Part shown: one piece after another, positions 16,272 through 25,845 of the stretch
How the letters are laid out: every line of letters starts with the position of its first letter
Position numbering within the stretch: the first letter of the stretch is position 1
Origin: JBDKLC01 sp964500215
GTDB taxonomy: Bacteria; Patescibacteriota; Minisyncoccia; Phycocordibacterales; CAIZLB01
DNA: 54,600 nucleotides
Assembly: GCA_964500215.1 (NCBI GenBank)
Contig: CAZCNA010000001.1
Location: 1 to 54,600 of the forward strand
Direction: 5' to 3'
Translations under genes and position numbers: made by a program
Notes under the pieces: generated by a model
What the model was told of the DNA's origin: nothing
Database searches by the model: none
The model's input: the letters and a program-made list of their open reading frames with translations, nothing else

Positions 16272-16772
16272 TTATTGTACTACTTCTTCTGTTGATTTTT
16301 CAACATGAGCTTCAGCTCCTTCTGCGAGTACTTCTTTTTCTTCTGAAGAATCGTCTGCTTTAGCGCCCTTCTTTTCTTCTTTTGTTACTGAAGACATTGT
16401 GTTTTCAGCTACAGTTTTGATAAGGAGGTATCGGAGCATTGGATCAAACGCCTTGAGTTCTTTTTCGAGAGCCTCAATCTTGTCTGCTTCAAGAGTGAAC
16501 TTCACCCATCCAAAATACGCCTGTGAATATCGCTTTTTCTGAGACTTTACTGTCTTTGAGATCTCATAAGCAAGGTCTCGAAGCTTTGGAAAATCTTCTG
16601 AAATGAATTCACCGCCTTTCTTTTCAATAAATGATTTAAGGTGAGAGAACTGAACAGCTACATCATCTTCTGCAATTACTGGCACGAAGTGAAAGCCGAG
16701 TTCATATACCTTAAGAGATTCGTTTTGTTCCGCATCCATAGTTGTTGCGTCTTTATTCAGTTCTGTTGACAT
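16272..16772 (-). CDS. rpsF: 30S ribosomal protein bS6 with acidic C-terminal tail
   Basis: 166 residues. Residues about 20-120 fit S6 (YELGFHFVPVIAEDDV.., DLAYEISKTVKSQKKRYSQAYFGWVKFTLEADKIEALEKELK, MLRYLLIKTV). The last 40 residues are charged and glutamate-rich (KKGAKADDSSEEKEV..), longer than most S6 proteins but common in this phylum. First gene of rpsF-ssb-rpsR. The ATG at 16772 has no Shine-Dalgarno sequence. Confidence 0.93.
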   Translation of the reverse strand: MSTELNKDATTMDAEQNESLKVYELGFHFVPVIAEDDVAVQFSHLKSFIEKKGGEFISEDFPKLRDLAYEISKTVKSQKKRYSQAYFGWVKFTLEADKIEALEKELKAFDPMLRYLLIKTVAENTMSSVTKEEKKGAKADDSSEEKEVLAEGAEAHVEKSTEEVVQ

Positions 16773-16836
16773 GAGCTACAGACTAGCACAGGTTTTATCA
16801 ATACGCAAGGCGTTTTTAGAGGGGTTTAGAGCCCTT

Positions 16837-17700
16837 TTAGGACAGTTTAAAGGCAGTAAAAGCGTTATCTACAAGGGCCTTTTTGACCTCCTCCAAAGAG
16901 AGCCCCTTAATTTCGGCTATCTTCTCTACTACCTCGATAACGTAGCCTGGCTCGTTCCGCTCACCTCTGTGAGCCGCTGGAGCCACAAATGGGCAGTCTG
17001 TTTCTGACATAATGCGAGAAAGTGGCGCAAATTCGACTAATTCTTTGTATTGTTTCGCAAAAGTAATAACTCCAGTAAATGAAAGTGTAAATCCTCTATC
17101 CAAGAATGCCTTTGCCTCTTCGAGTGTGCCGGCGAAGAAGTGGGCATTCCCTCGTAAGTTTGAACCAGGTAACCTTAAATACTCATCAATTATTTTTAAA
17201 ATTTCTGTATACGAATCTCGTGCATGAATCATAATTGGCTTATCGTACTTCATGGCCAATTCAATTTGAGCTCTGAATGCCTGTTCTTGAAGTCTTTTTG
17301 CCTCTTCCTCCCTACCCTTTGGGAGGTGAAAATAATCCAAACCACATTCGCCAACAGCAACAACTTTCGGATGTTTAACGAGCTCTTCGAATGCAGCGAC
17401 ATCAAATACTTCTCCCATCAGATTATGTTCAGTATTCATGTCCTGCGTGGCTGAATCATCTACTGTTTCTTCGTGAGAACTATGTGATGATACAGGATGT
17501 AGTCCTACTATGGCATACATACCTTCAGGATATGTTTCAGTTAATTTCACGACTTCTTTAGAAGTCTTCAAATCTGTGCCAACATTTATCATCCATACGC
17601 CCTTTTCCTTTGCTCGGGCAACAACTTCTGCTTGATCTGATTCATACACAGGGAAATTAATATGTGCATGAATGTCTATATATTCTGGTCTATTGGACAT
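16837..17700 (-). CDS. tatD: TatD-family metal-dependent hydrolase (DNase)
   Basis: 287 residues of the amidohydrolase fold: metal-binding HAH near the N-terminus (residues 11-13), VVAVGECGLDYFHL, KPIMIHARDSYTEIL, NAHFFAGTLEEAKAFLDRG and SETDCPFVAP. TatD proteins are 3'-5' exonucleases or endonucleases in DNA repair and degradation. It begins 10 bases after metG, a pairing found widely in bacteria. An insertion near residues 70-90 (SSHEETVDDSATQD) is unusual. Confidence 0.9.
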   Translation of the reverse strand: MSNRPEYIDIHAHINFPVYESDQAEVVARAKEKGVWMINVGTDLKTSKEVVKLTETYPEGMYAIVGLHPVSSHSSHEETVDDSATQDMNTEHNLMGEVFDVAAFEELVKHPKVVAVGECGLDYFHLPKGREEEAKRLQEQAFRAQIELAMKYDKPIMIHARDSYTEILKIIDEYLRLPGSNLRGNAHFFAGTLEEAKAFLDRGFTLSFTGVITFAKQYKELVEFAPLSRIMSETDCPFVAPAAHRGERNEPGYVIEVVEKIAEIKGLSLEEVKKALVDNAFTAFKLS

Positions 17701-17710
17701 GAAAATTGTC

Positions 17711-19141
17711 TTAATCTTTTCTCAAGAAAAGTGGTTGTTCTGGCTTCTTGTTTTGAACTATCGCAGACTTTATCTTTTGTGCCGTTTCAGGGAGGAGCGG
17801 CTCGAGCATACATGCAATTGCATATAGTCGCTGAACGAGAGTTACGATTTGGGCTTTTCCTTTTTCAATATCTACCTTTATCACCTTGAATGGTTCCTGC
17901 TCTTGTATAAATTTGTCTGTATCGTTTATGTAATTCCAAACAATATTCGAAACCTTATTCAATTCGTATTTTTTGAATGACTCGATATATTCTTCAGGTA
18001 GAGTATATGCGCTGATTTCTACAGCGTTTTCAAGATATGTTTCTGAAAGTTTTAAAATTCGAGATGTTAAGTTACCAATACCATTTGCGAGGTTAGCATT
18101 ATATGTCACCTTGAATGCGTCCATGGTAAAGTCTCCGTCTTCAAATGGTGTTATTTCTCGGAGTAAATAATATCGAAGAGCGTCTGTGCCGTATTCGTTC
18201 ACAACATCAATAGGATTAATAACATTACCAACACTTTTACTCATTTTTTGACCACCACTTGTGATAAATCCATTGATAACAATCTGTCGAGAAGGCTCAA
18301 TATCTGCAGACATAAGCATGGCCTGCCACATGGCAGACTGCTGTCTTAGATTGTCTTTGCCTGCGTATTGCACGCCAGGCCACCATGAGTTGAACTCTGT
18401 ATTGTTTGTAGGCCACCCTATTGCAGCAATATAGTTCACAAGTGCATCAAACCATACATACATAACATGTTCAGAATCACCAGGAACTTCAATACCCCAT
18501 GGCATTTTTGATTTCAATCGTGAAATACTGAAGTCTTCTAAACCCCGTTCCACGAATTTTTTGATCTCATTCAATCTAAAATCAGGTAAAACAAAGTCTG
18601 GTCGTGCTGTGTACAAATCAAGCAACTTTTGCTGGTAGTTAGACCATCTGAAAAAATAATTTTCTTCGTCGATTATTTCAATTGCTTTGTCTGGATGTAA
18701 AGGACATTTATCATCAACCAATTCAGAGTCTGTCTTTTCAAGTTCACAGCCAATACAATATTTTATTTTGTAGAGTTTTTTGTATATGTCCCCTTTGTTA
18801 TCACAAGCTTTCCAAAATTCCTGGGCAGCCTCAATATGCTTTGTATCCGTAGTTCGTATAAAACTTGTATAACTTAAATTCAAAATGCCCTTTAGATCCT
18901 TGAATTTTTGAGCATATCTATCTACATACTGTTGTGGAGTTTCGTTATTTTCGAGAGCCTTCTGATAGATTTTAAGACCATGTTCATCTGTTCCCGTATT
19001 GAAAAATACATTATATCCTTGCGCTGTATAGAATCGCGCAATAGCATCAGCTCTAATTACTTCCATTGCAAAACCAACATGTGGGTCACTATTCACATAT
19101 GGAAGTGTTGTTGTTATATAAAAGTTTTTTTCTTCGGACAT
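17711..19141 (-). CDS. metG: Methionyl-tRNA synthetase, no C-terminal tRNA-binding domain
   Basis: 476 residues. Class I marks are HVGF (21-24, the HIGH motif), TGTDEHG and KMSKS (299-303). A single zinc knuckle is visible (Cys129, Cys132, Cys146, His149). The helical anticodon-binding domain ends near residue 470. The C-terminal EMAP-like domain found in many MetRS proteins is absent here. A free-standing protein of that family is encoded at 53987-54313 and may supply it in trans. Co-directional with the permease upstream and tatD downstream. Confidence 0.96.
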   Translation of the reverse strand: MSEEKNFYITTTLPYVNSDPHVGFAMEVIRADAIARFYTAQGYNVFFNTGTDEHGLKIYQKALENNETPQQYVDRYAQKFKDLKGILNLSYTSFIRTTDTKHIEAAQEFWKACDNKGDIYKKLYKIKYCIGCELEKTDSELVDDKCPLHPDKAIEIIDEENYFFRWSNYQQKLLDLYTARPDFVLPDFRLNEIKKFVERGLEDFSISRLKSKMPWGIEVPGDSEHVMYVWFDALVNYIAAIGWPTNNTEFNSWWPGVQYAGKDNLRQQSAMWQAMLMSADIEPSRQIVINGFITSGGQKMSKSVGNVINPIDVVNEYGTDALRYYLLREITPFEDGDFTMDAFKVTYNANLANGIGNLTSRILKLSETYLENAVEISAYTLPEEYIESFKKYELNKVSNIVWNYINDTDKFIQEQEPFKVIKVDIEKGKAQIVTLVQRLYAIACMLEPLLPETAQKIKSAIVQNKKPEQPLFLRKD

Positions 19142-19215
19142 GTCTTTAATAATTTATTTAGAAAATATGTATCGGATATTCATAAAGCATCTGCAATACT
19201 ATGCTCGTGCATCAC

Positions 19216-20331
19216 CTACTCTCGCGTGTGGTCGACATGCGAATGTGTCTGATGTACCGGAGTCGCAATGTTCACTATAGCGTTTCGTTTTTTCTTGTCG
19301 ACATCATCGAGATATTCCATGAGGGCCACAGAAATTGGAACAGAGAGGAGCGCTCCGATGAATCCTGCAAGCTCAGCGCCCGCAACGAGGGAGATAATCA
19401 CCAATAATGGTGGAACTCCCACAATCTTCTTTACGGCAATTGGATAAATAACGTGTGCCTCAATTTGCTGAATGAACAAATATACGGCGATTACAATGAG
19501 CCCAAGGCCAATACCCTGATCCAGCACAGCAATCAAGAATGCAGGAATAGCTGAAAGTGTGAGACCTATCACTGGTATAAGCTCAAATATTGCTGCAAAA
19601 AATGCGAGCAATAATGGATGACTTACACCAATAATAAGGAGACTTACATATGTAAGCACACACACGACAATGGCGAGAAGCAATTGTCCTTGCATCCATC
19701 TGCCAATTTTGAGCTGAGTTCGCTTCCACAAGCCTCGGATATATTTCTCATTCTCGATCGGTGTAACAATAGCCAAGAATTCTCCCACTCCATCTTCACG
19801 AACTGAGAGATAAAATGAAATTACAACCACAAGGACGAAGCTGATGATGCCTCCGAAGAATCCAGCAACAGTGTCAAATATTCCGCCAGAAAATTCTGAA
19901 ACGGTTTTTGTGATATTCCCAATGAGATCTTCTACAGAAATACTGTTTGGAAGGTTTGGAAAAAATGTCTTTACACTCACAAACGCATCCTTGTGAACCG
20001 GCTTCAAAATGTCGATTGTTCGAATATGTTCGGGGAGATTCTGGAGCGCAGCGATTGTCTGTCCCAATAATGGTGGGACAATGAAGGTAAAGATAGAAAT
20101 GATACAGCCTGCGATGAGCACATACATGAAAATAGCGGCCAATACTCGAGGTATTTTACGCTTCACGAACCACTGAGTACCTGGCTCGATAACTGTTGCA
20201 ATTACGACGGCTGTGAGCACTACGAGAACGAGTCCTGTAAGCTTGAATACAAATAATGCAGCCAACATGAAAAGGCCGATTTTTATCAGTGTTCCTGTAC
20301 TAATTGTGATAGATAAATGCTTGTCACCCAT
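19216..20331 (-). CDS. AI-2E transporter family (PerM-like) permease
   Basis: About 371 residues from the ATG at 20331; a GTG 14 codons upstream (20373) is possible. Eight or so hydrophobic segments and the family blocks are present: VLVVLTAVVIATVIEP, the amphipathic middle (FPNLPNSISVEDLIGN), FYLSVREDG, GQLLLAIVVCVLTY, HPLLLAFFAAIFELIPVIG-like and PLLVIISLVAGAELAGFIGALLSVP. Some members export autoinducer-2; others are Na+/H+ antiporters or lack known substrates, so the substrate is open. It sits between an M16 protease and metG. Confidence 0.85.
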   Translation of the reverse strand: MGDKHLSITISTGTLIKIGLFMLAALFVFKLTGLVLVVLTAVVIATVIEPGTQWFVKRKIPRVLAAIFMYVLIAGCIISIFTFIVPPLLGQTIAALQNLPEHIRTIDILKPVHKDAFVSVKTFFPNLPNSISVEDLIGNITKTVSEFSGGIFDTVAGFFGGIISFVLVVVISFYLSVREDGVGEFLAIVTPIENEKYIRGLWKRTQLKIGRWMQGQLLLAIVVCVLTYVSLLIIGVSHPLLLAFFAAIFELIPVIGLTLSAIPAFLIAVLDQGIGLGLIVIAVYLFIQQIEAHVIYPIAVKKIVGVPPLLVIISLVAGAELAGFIGALLSVPISVALMEYLDDVDKKKRNAIVNIATPVHQTHSHVDHTRE

Positions 20332-20389
20332 AACGCTAGAATACCACTCCTCTAGGAGAATGGCTAGCCACACGGATGTATTGCTCTTC

Positions 20390-21658
20390 TTATGATAATT
20401 TCAAGAGAGATTTGAGCTTTTGAGCCGTCTTGTGTGGACCCACCAAAGCTACATACATGGCCTCCTCCTTCAATATATCCTTGGCAACACGCTGTACCTG
20501 TTGTACTGAAACATTTTCGATATTCTTAGCCGATTCTTCAGGAGTTTTTATCGTTTTCTTTATCAATTCTTGAAATCCACAATATTCGGCATAGTCATCG
20601 GATGTTTCGAGTCCGAGTACGAGCCCCGAAAGTCTATAATCCTTGATTTTCCGAAGCTCTGGTTCAGTAATACCCTCATCACGAATTGTTCGTAATTCAT
20701 GGAGAATTGCTTGTATAGCCTCAGCAACTTTATCATTGCCTACTCCAGCGCGGATAGTGAGCGATCCATGATCAATCCCCGCATTAAAACTACAACTAAT
20801 GCCATAACACAAACCAAGTTCCTCTCGAATCTTATTAAATAATCTTGAACTCATTCCCCCGCCGAGTGCCGTACTCAATGTATGTGCTACTGCAACTCGC
20901 TTATCAAAAATATTAAACGTTGAAAAAGAAATAATGAGCTGCGTCTGATTTGTGTCCTTGTACATAATTTTTATCGCAGGACCTTTCTTCTTGAGTTGTA
21001 CAGATTCCTTTTTTTGGATAGGCGCTTTTTTCATGTTGCCCAACAATGACTCAACTGTCTTCTCAACATTCTTTGGGACATTGCCAGCAACCACAACAAC
21101 CGTTGCCCCAGGAACATAAAACTTTTTGTGGTACGCAATGAGATCTTCTCTTGTAAAAGAATTCACTGTCTTTTTTGTGCCTATAATTGGCCGACCAAGT
21201 GATGTATCGCCGAACATGAGCTCATCAATAGTATCCCCCACCTTTGTACGAGGATTGTCTTCTCGCATATTTATCTCTTCGATAATCACATTCTTTTCTT
21301 TCTGAAGTTCAGTCTCTGGAAATGTTGAATTCACATAAATATCAGAAATGATATCTATAATTTTGTTCCCATGCTTTTTGTGTGCTTTCGCGTAGTAGCC
21401 AGTATATGTGCCACCAGTATATGCATTATAGTCCGCGCCTATAGAATCCAATTCGTGCGTGAGTACCTGCGAGGTAGGTCGCTTTGTAGTACCTTTGAAA
21501 CACATATGCTCGAGGAAATGCGAGAGGCCACTCTCTTTCTTTGATTCGTATTCTGAACCAGTGCCTACAAGTACGAGCGCGGCCACAGTCTCAACATGAG
21601 GCATAGGAATTGTCAGCAAACGAATGCCGTTTTTGAGAGTAGTTTTATGTAATTTCAT
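20390..21658 (-). CDS. M16-family zinc metallopeptidase (PqqL/mitochondrial-processing-peptidase-like)
   Basis: 422 residues from the ATG at 21658; the frame opens with a TTG two codons earlier. The inverted zinc motif HFLEH (His47, Glu50, His51) and the third ligand region VIIEEINMREDNP are present, followed by the second, non-catalytic M16 repeat. Proteins of this size usually work as a clamp that digests peptides or trims presequences. No signal peptide, so cytoplasmic. It starts 18 bases after glyS and precedes the AI-2E permease. Confidence 0.92.
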   Translation of the reverse strand: MKLHKTTLKNGIRLLTIPMPHVETVAALVLVGTGSEYESKKESGLSHFLEHMCFKGTTKRPTSQVLTHELDSIGADYNAYTGGTYTGYYAKAHKKHGNKIIDIISDIYVNSTFPETELQKEKNVIIEEINMREDNPRTKVGDTIDELMFGDTSLGRPIIGTKKTVNSFTREDLIAYHKKFYVPGATVVVVAGNVPKNVEKTVESLLGNMKKAPIQKKESVQLKKKGPAIKIMYKDTNQTQLIISFSTFNIFDKRVAVAHTLSTALGGGMSSRLFNKIREELGLCYGISCSFNAGIDHGSLTIRAGVGNDKVAEAIQAILHELRTIRDEGITEPELRKIKDYRLSGLVLGLETSDDYAEYCGFQELIKKTIKTPEESAKNIENVSVQQVQRVAKDILKEEAMYVALVGPHKTAQKLKSLLKLS

Positions 21659-21676
21659 TATCAATCCGTTAGAAAA

Positions 21677-23113
21677 CTAAAAAATGTGTGAAATGAGTTC
21701 TGAGAGAGAAAGTCGTGTTTGTTCACCAGTGTCGCGATCTCGAACAGTCACTGTGTCTTTTTTCTCATCTCCACTTTCACCGAGAGTATCGAAATCAACT
21801 GTCACGCAGAATGGTGTACCTATTTCGTCTTGTCGTCGGTATCGCTTACCAATGTTTCCGTTATCGTCAAAAGAGATTCTATCAAGTGCAATACCTCGAG
21901 CTGCGGCCTCTTTTCGGATATTTATCCAGACATCTTTTGCTTTTGCTACGAGTTCAGGTTTGTTTTTCAAGAGAGGAAAAACAGCAACAAGCACAGGAGC
22001 AACATTTTTTGAAAACTTCATAAATGTTCGTTTTTCGCCACCGAGTTCGTCTTCTGCGTATGCATTTGAGAGTACGGCGAGAACTGTTCGGTCAACACCA
22101 AAAGATGGTTCGATGCAATGTGGCGTGTATCGCTCTTTTGTTTCTTCATCGAAATAGCTCAAATCAACGGTGCTTGCGCCTGTATGTGCGGCGAGGTCAA
22201 AATCAGTTCGGTACGCGAGACCATAGAGCTCTTTTTTGCCGAATGGATAATCAAACTCGAAATCAATTGTTCGTTTTGAATAGTGCGCTCGATCGCCATC
22301 CCCCACTTCGAGTTCGTGAACATTGTTCTGGTTGAGACCAATGTCTTTTGTATATTCCCATACTTCTTTTCGGAGTTCTTCGAATACGCCGGCCCATTCA
22401 GCGGGCTTCACAAAATATTCAATTTCCATCTGTTCGAATTCTCGAGTTCGGAATACAAAATCACGAGGAGCAATTTCGTTTCTGAATGCCTTACCAATCT
22501 GTGCCATACCAAATGGAAGCTTTGGATGGAAGGTGTCGAGAACATTTTTGAAATTCACAAACATACCCTGCGCGGTTTCAGGACGGAGATATGAGATAGA
22601 TGTATCGTCTTGGATTGCGCCAACATTTGTCTTGAACATCATGTTGAACTGTCGAACATCACCGAGTGCATTGCCATCAGGGCTCTTGATTCCCTTCTCT
22701 TTTATGAGAGCATCCATTGCTTCGAGATTCATTCCTTTTGGATCAATCCCTGCATCTTCGAGAAGATGATCAGCTCGATATCGTTTTCTTGTTTTCAAAT
22801 CTTCAACAAGAGGATCAGCAAATCCAGCAACATGTCCAGAAGCTTTCCAAACATTCTGGTGCATCAAAATAGCAGCATCAACACCATACATATCTGTACG
22901 GTTTTCAACAAAACGCTTCCACCAGAGATTCTTTATATTATTTTTGAGAGAAACACCGAGTGGTCCGTAATCCCACGTACCAGCGAGACCGCCGTAAATT
23001 TCTGAACCTTGATAAATAAAACCTCGGCGCTTGGCGAGAGAAATGATGTTTTCCATTGTTGAAGGCTCTTTTTGTGAGCTTGTGTTGCTTGGGGTTGATG
23101 AATCTGTTGACAT
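21677..23113 (-). CDS. glyS: Glycyl-tRNA synthetase, dimeric (alpha2) type
   Basis: 478 residues from the ATG at 23113. The TTG 13 codons upstream coincides with the promoter -35 and is rejected. Class II synthetase: MENIISLAKRRGFIYQG, YGGLAGTWDYGPLG (motif 1 region), FRNEIAPRDFVFRTREFEQMEIE (motif 2 region), FGVDRTVLAVL (motif 3) and a C-terminal anticodon-binding domain (VAVFPLLKN..). This is the archaeal/eukaryote-like single-chain form, not the GlyQ/GlyS heterotetramer. The first of five or more co-directional genes. Confidence 0.95.
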   Translation of the reverse strand: MSTDSSTPSNTSSQKEPSTMENIISLAKRRGFIYQGSEIYGGLAGTWDYGPLGVSLKNNIKNLWWKRFVENRTDMYGVDAAILMHQNVWKASGHVAGFADPLVEDLKTRKRYRADHLLEDAGIDPKGMNLEAMDALIKEKGIKSPDGNALGDVRQFNMMFKTNVGAIQDDTSISYLRPETAQGMFVNFKNVLDTFHPKLPFGMAQIGKAFRNEIAPRDFVFRTREFEQMEIEYFVKPAEWAGVFEELRKEVWEYTKDIGLNQNNVHELEVGDGDRAHYSKRTIDFEFDYPFGKKELYGLAYRTDFDLAAHTGASTVDLSYFDEETKERYTPHCIEPSFGVDRTVLAVLSNAYAEDELGGEKRTFMKFSKNVAPVLVAVFPLLKNKPELVAKAKDVWINIRKEAAARGIALDRISFDDNGNIGKRYRRQDEIGTPFCVTVDFDTLGESGDEKKDTVTVRDRDTGEQTRLSLSELISHIF

Positions 23114-23123
23114 GATGAGGCTA

Positions 23124-23152
23124 ACTATACGCTTCTTAGGCCTTTTTTTCAA
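23124..23152 (-). promoter_or_regulatory. Promoter of glyS, near-leaderless
   Basis: TTGAAA (23147-23152), 17-base spacer, TATAGT (23124-23129). The hexamer ends 10 bases before the ATG at 23113, which fixes that start over the TTG at 23152. Confidence 0.6.
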
Positions 23153-23180
23153 GATTTCTGAATTGCGAGGCTACAGTTAC

Positions 23181-23210
23181 AAAAAGCCGCCCCTATCCTG
23201 GGGCGGCCCT
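23181..23210 (-). terminator. Terminator after the membrane-anchored protein gene
   Basis: GCCGCCCC (23186-23193) pairs with GGGGCGGC (23200-23207). On the minus strand the stem is followed by TTTTTG. It separates the 23215 gene from the glyS promoter. Confidence 0.88.
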
Positions 23211-23214
23211 TTTC

Positions 23215-25164
23215 CTACTCTGTTACTTTATCCTGACCGTATATATAGTTTGGATCTTCCTCTATTTTGATATCGCGAGGACCGAGCATTGTTTCTACGA
23301 TGACATCCGAGAAGGCGTCTTTGCCTGCAAGGCGCTGATTATTAATCACTGTTGGACTGGTGCCTATTTGGCTCACACTTGGAGTGAGAACAACTTGGTA
23401 TGAGAATTCCTTGGCTGCAGATGTATACCCTACACCAGGACCGATATCGCCGAGAGTGAATGTGAGTTCACGTTTGTCAGCGTTGTATGTAAAGGCAGAA
23501 TTTTCTGGATACACTTTGTTAATCCATCGAACATAACTTGGGAGTGTTGTTGTGTATGTCACGCCTTTCACAGTGTTGAAAGAGTTTCCTACAGTCACCA
23601 TAACTGTATATGTACTTTCAAGCTCTGCCTTTGGTGGAAACGGACCTGTGTTTTCAAACGGACCAACACTTCGCACAAGGATAGAGTTGAATGCCAACCC
23701 TGATGCGACTTTTACTTCGCGAGAAACTGTTGATTTTATTTCTTCGGGAACATTATCTTCATTCAATCGCTTTCCACGAATTGTAAGTTCGACGTTTATA
23801 GAAGGACGACGGAATTCTGCGTTATTTTTCTCTGTTGGAGGAAGTGAAGCAAACGCAAACTGAACTCGGCCAACCTGGCCCGGACCGATTTGTGCGAGAT
23901 CTTCGAGTGTCGATTTATCCCATAGAATAGTACTGTCTTTTGATCGGTAGAATCCTCGATCCCCGCCCACCGTTGATTTATCAAGCATTGAACCTATAAC
24001 TTTTGCTTCGATAACAATGTCGTTGATTGGCACATCGAGATTATTCTGCCAAATGATTTCACCATTCACTGCATTTCCTGCTGTTGCGACATACACGGGA
24101 TCTCCTTTTCCGTTGAGAGCAATATCCGCGCCGAGGAATGGCTTTTTGACCGCGAGAGCGGCAGTCGTGTTCACAAAGATAGTGCCAATGTTTGATTCAT
24201 CGCGAGCATCCTCTGTTCCAGCATAAAATCTGAATACGCGTTCTTCATTATTTTCACCTACGATTTTCCCTCTCAAAATAATCTTTCGTTCTGCTCCGGG
24301 AGCAATATCTCCAAGATGCCATACATTATCCCCTGACAATGGAGCAACGTCAGAACTCAAATATTTGAATCCAAATGGATAATCCACTTTGAGCACAACT
24401 CCATTCACAACAGATGTAGAGTTTGATACGACATCAATCACAAATTCAGTTTCTTGGTTGGCTGTGATTTCTTTGAGGTATTTTACGTTCAACGTGATTG
24501 GTGAAGATCCGATGAAAATTGGATATTCTTTTTCTTTTACAAAAATAGTGTCTGTTTCAGGCACACGATATTCAAGGGTCACTTTGATAACTTTTCGTAC
24601 GTTTTCTTCTCCAAAGAGAACTGATTTCACATTTGTTCGAATAGTCTCTCCTGCCTTGATTGTACCCACAGGGACACGAGCACTCGACATTGGTGTTTTC
24701 TTGTCACCCGCTTCTCGGGTACCTTCGGGATATGTGACAATCATGTCAGTCAGCACCATATCTGTCTTGTTGAGGTTTGTTATATCCACGTCGAGCGAAA
24801 GTTCTTCGCCGGCAGGCGTAGATACAGGACCAATCAATTTAATATCAATATTATCTGAAGAAATGAGATTGCCTCCGCCTAGATATATATATGCAGCACC
24901 GGCGATTGCAGCAACGAGAACAATACCGGCAAAACCGAGGATGATTTTAAGAAATTTTGATGAAAAACCCTTGTAGCCGCCCGTGGCAGCTTCAGCCTTC
25001 TCTACAGAAATTGTAGAATCTGCATCCTCAGCAGAAGTCCCCCATGATGTATGCACAATAGTGGCATGCGGATGAAGTTTTCCACGATGTGGAGCTGGGA
25101 TAGTATCTGAATTTGAATAGAGCTTTTTCTTTAGTTGTTCAATTTTGCTATCATCTTGCGACAT
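23215..25164 (-). CDS. Membrane-anchored surface protein with repeated beta-sandwich domains
   Basis: 649 residues. A cytoplasmic N-terminus of about 70 residues, one membrane span (about 73-95, LKIILGFAGIVLVAAIAGAAYIYL) and a long extracytoplasmic part made of Ig/CARDB-like and DUF11-like modules (IDIKLIGPVSTPAGEELSLDVDITN.., VVNGVVLKVDYPFGFKYLSS, WHLGDIAPGAERKIILRG, TYTTTLPSYVRWINKVYP). These are typical of prokaryotic surface scaffolds; no enzyme motif is seen. The ATG at 25164 lies 6 bases after an extended -10 element, so the unit is monocistronic and leaderless. Confidence 0.6.
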   Translation of the reverse strand: MSQDDSKIEQLKKKLYSNSDTIPAPHRGKLHPHATIVHTSWGTSAEDADSTISVEKAEAATGGYKGFSSKFLKIILGFAGIVLVAAIAGAAYIYLGGGNLISSDNIDIKLIGPVSTPAGEELSLDVDITNLNKTDMVLTDMIVTYPEGTREAGDKKTPMSSARVPVGTIKAGETIRTNVKSVLFGEENVRKVIKVTLEYRVPETDTIFVKEKEYPIFIGSSPITLNVKYLKEITANQETEFVIDVVSNSTSVVNGVVLKVDYPFGFKYLSSDVAPLSGDNVWHLGDIAPGAERKIILRGKIVGENNEERVFRFYAGTEDARDESNIGTIFVNTTAALAVKKPFLGADIALNGKGDPVYVATAGNAVNGEIIWQNNLDVPINDIVIEAKVIGSMLDKSTVGGDRGFYRSKDSTILWDKSTLEDLAQIGPGQVGRVQFAFASLPPTEKNNAEFRRPSINVELTIRGKRLNEDNVPEEIKSTVSREVKVASGLAFNSILVRSVGPFENTGPFPPKAELESTYTVMVTVGNSFNTVKGVTYTTTLPSYVRWINKVYPENSAFTYNADKRELTFTLGDIGPGVGYTSAAKEFSYQVVLTPSVSQIGTSPTVINNQRLAGKDAFSDVIVETMLGPRDIKIEEDPNYIYGQDKVTE

Positions 25165-25170
25165 ACCAAA

Positions 25171-25179
25171 AGTATATCA
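25171..25179 (-). promoter_or_regulatory. Extended -10 promoter, leaderless, for the 23215-25164 gene
   Basis: TGATATACT on the minus strand; the hexamer ends 6 bases before the ATG. Confidence 0.55.
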
Positions 25180-25242
25180 CACTCTCTCCGAACACATTGT
25201 CCAGAAAAACACAGGTTCCTCGGCGTTTATTGCCACACGAAC

Positions 25243-25845
25243 CTACAAATGACTTTCTTCGAGTGATGCGTAGATTTCTGCTTCCGCTTCCCTTCTCAAT
25301 GAGACAAATTGTTCGAGGATGGGTTGCGAAAATGAAATTTCCTTGAGAAATGGCGTGAGGCGTGCGTCGTTTGTTCCATATCCGAGCACTTTCAATAAAT
25401 AGAGCTTCGCGAGTAACTCAGTGGCGTCAATATATTCTGTGGTAGTCACAAACGAATCACGATCACTAAAGCAAAATGCAGAAACCGTTGATAAAATCTT
25501 GAACACCTCTTCATTACGGCCTTCTTCAGGCATGAGTCGTTTTGTAAACAACAATACACGTGCAAGCATCTTGCGAACAGGCAACGGTAACCGCTTATCA
25601 TAGAGTGAGATAAGCTTTCGAGCGCTTGTGATACGCCACATTTCTTTTCCGCGAACAACAGCGAGTGATGAAAACGAAAATTCCTGCAAAGAGTACCTAA
25701 GTTTTGATTTTAACAAACGCACACCTTGAGCAGAAGCTCGGATGAGACCCAGGTCTTTTGTAAACAATGTATACAGTCGATTAGATTCACCGATATCAAC
25801 GGCTTCAATCACAAATCCTTCTGTTTGATATATATGATATGACAT
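25243..25845 (-). CDS. recO: DNA repair protein RecO
   Basis: 200 residues, shorter than the usual 240. The N-terminal OB fold is recognisable (YQTEGFVIEAVDIGESNRLYTLFTKDLGLIRASAQGVR, LQEFSFSSLAVVRG), then the helical domain (LARVLLFTKRLMPEEGRNEEVFKIL). No zinc cysteine cluster is visible in the short C-terminus. RecO loads RecA onto SSB-coated DNA with RecR. Its ATG overlaps the ileS stop by one base (TAATG), so translation is probably coupled. Confidence 0.85.
   Translation of the reverse strand: MSYHIYQTEGFVIEAVDIGESNRLYTLFTKDLGLIRASAQGVRLLKSKLRYSLQEFSFSSLAVVRGKEMWRITSARKLISLYDKRLPLPVRKMLARVLLFTKRLMPEEGRNEEVFKILSTVSAFCFSDRDSFVTTTEYIDATELLAKLYLLKVLGYGTNDARLTPFLKEISFSQPILEQFVSLRREAEAEIYASLEESHL

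Noticed and set aside
21684..22769. Several plus-strand frames of 100-157 codons opposite glyS
   Set aside because: They lie wholly antisense to a well-conserved synthetase gene; their composition follows from CGA- and GAA-rich codons on the other strand.
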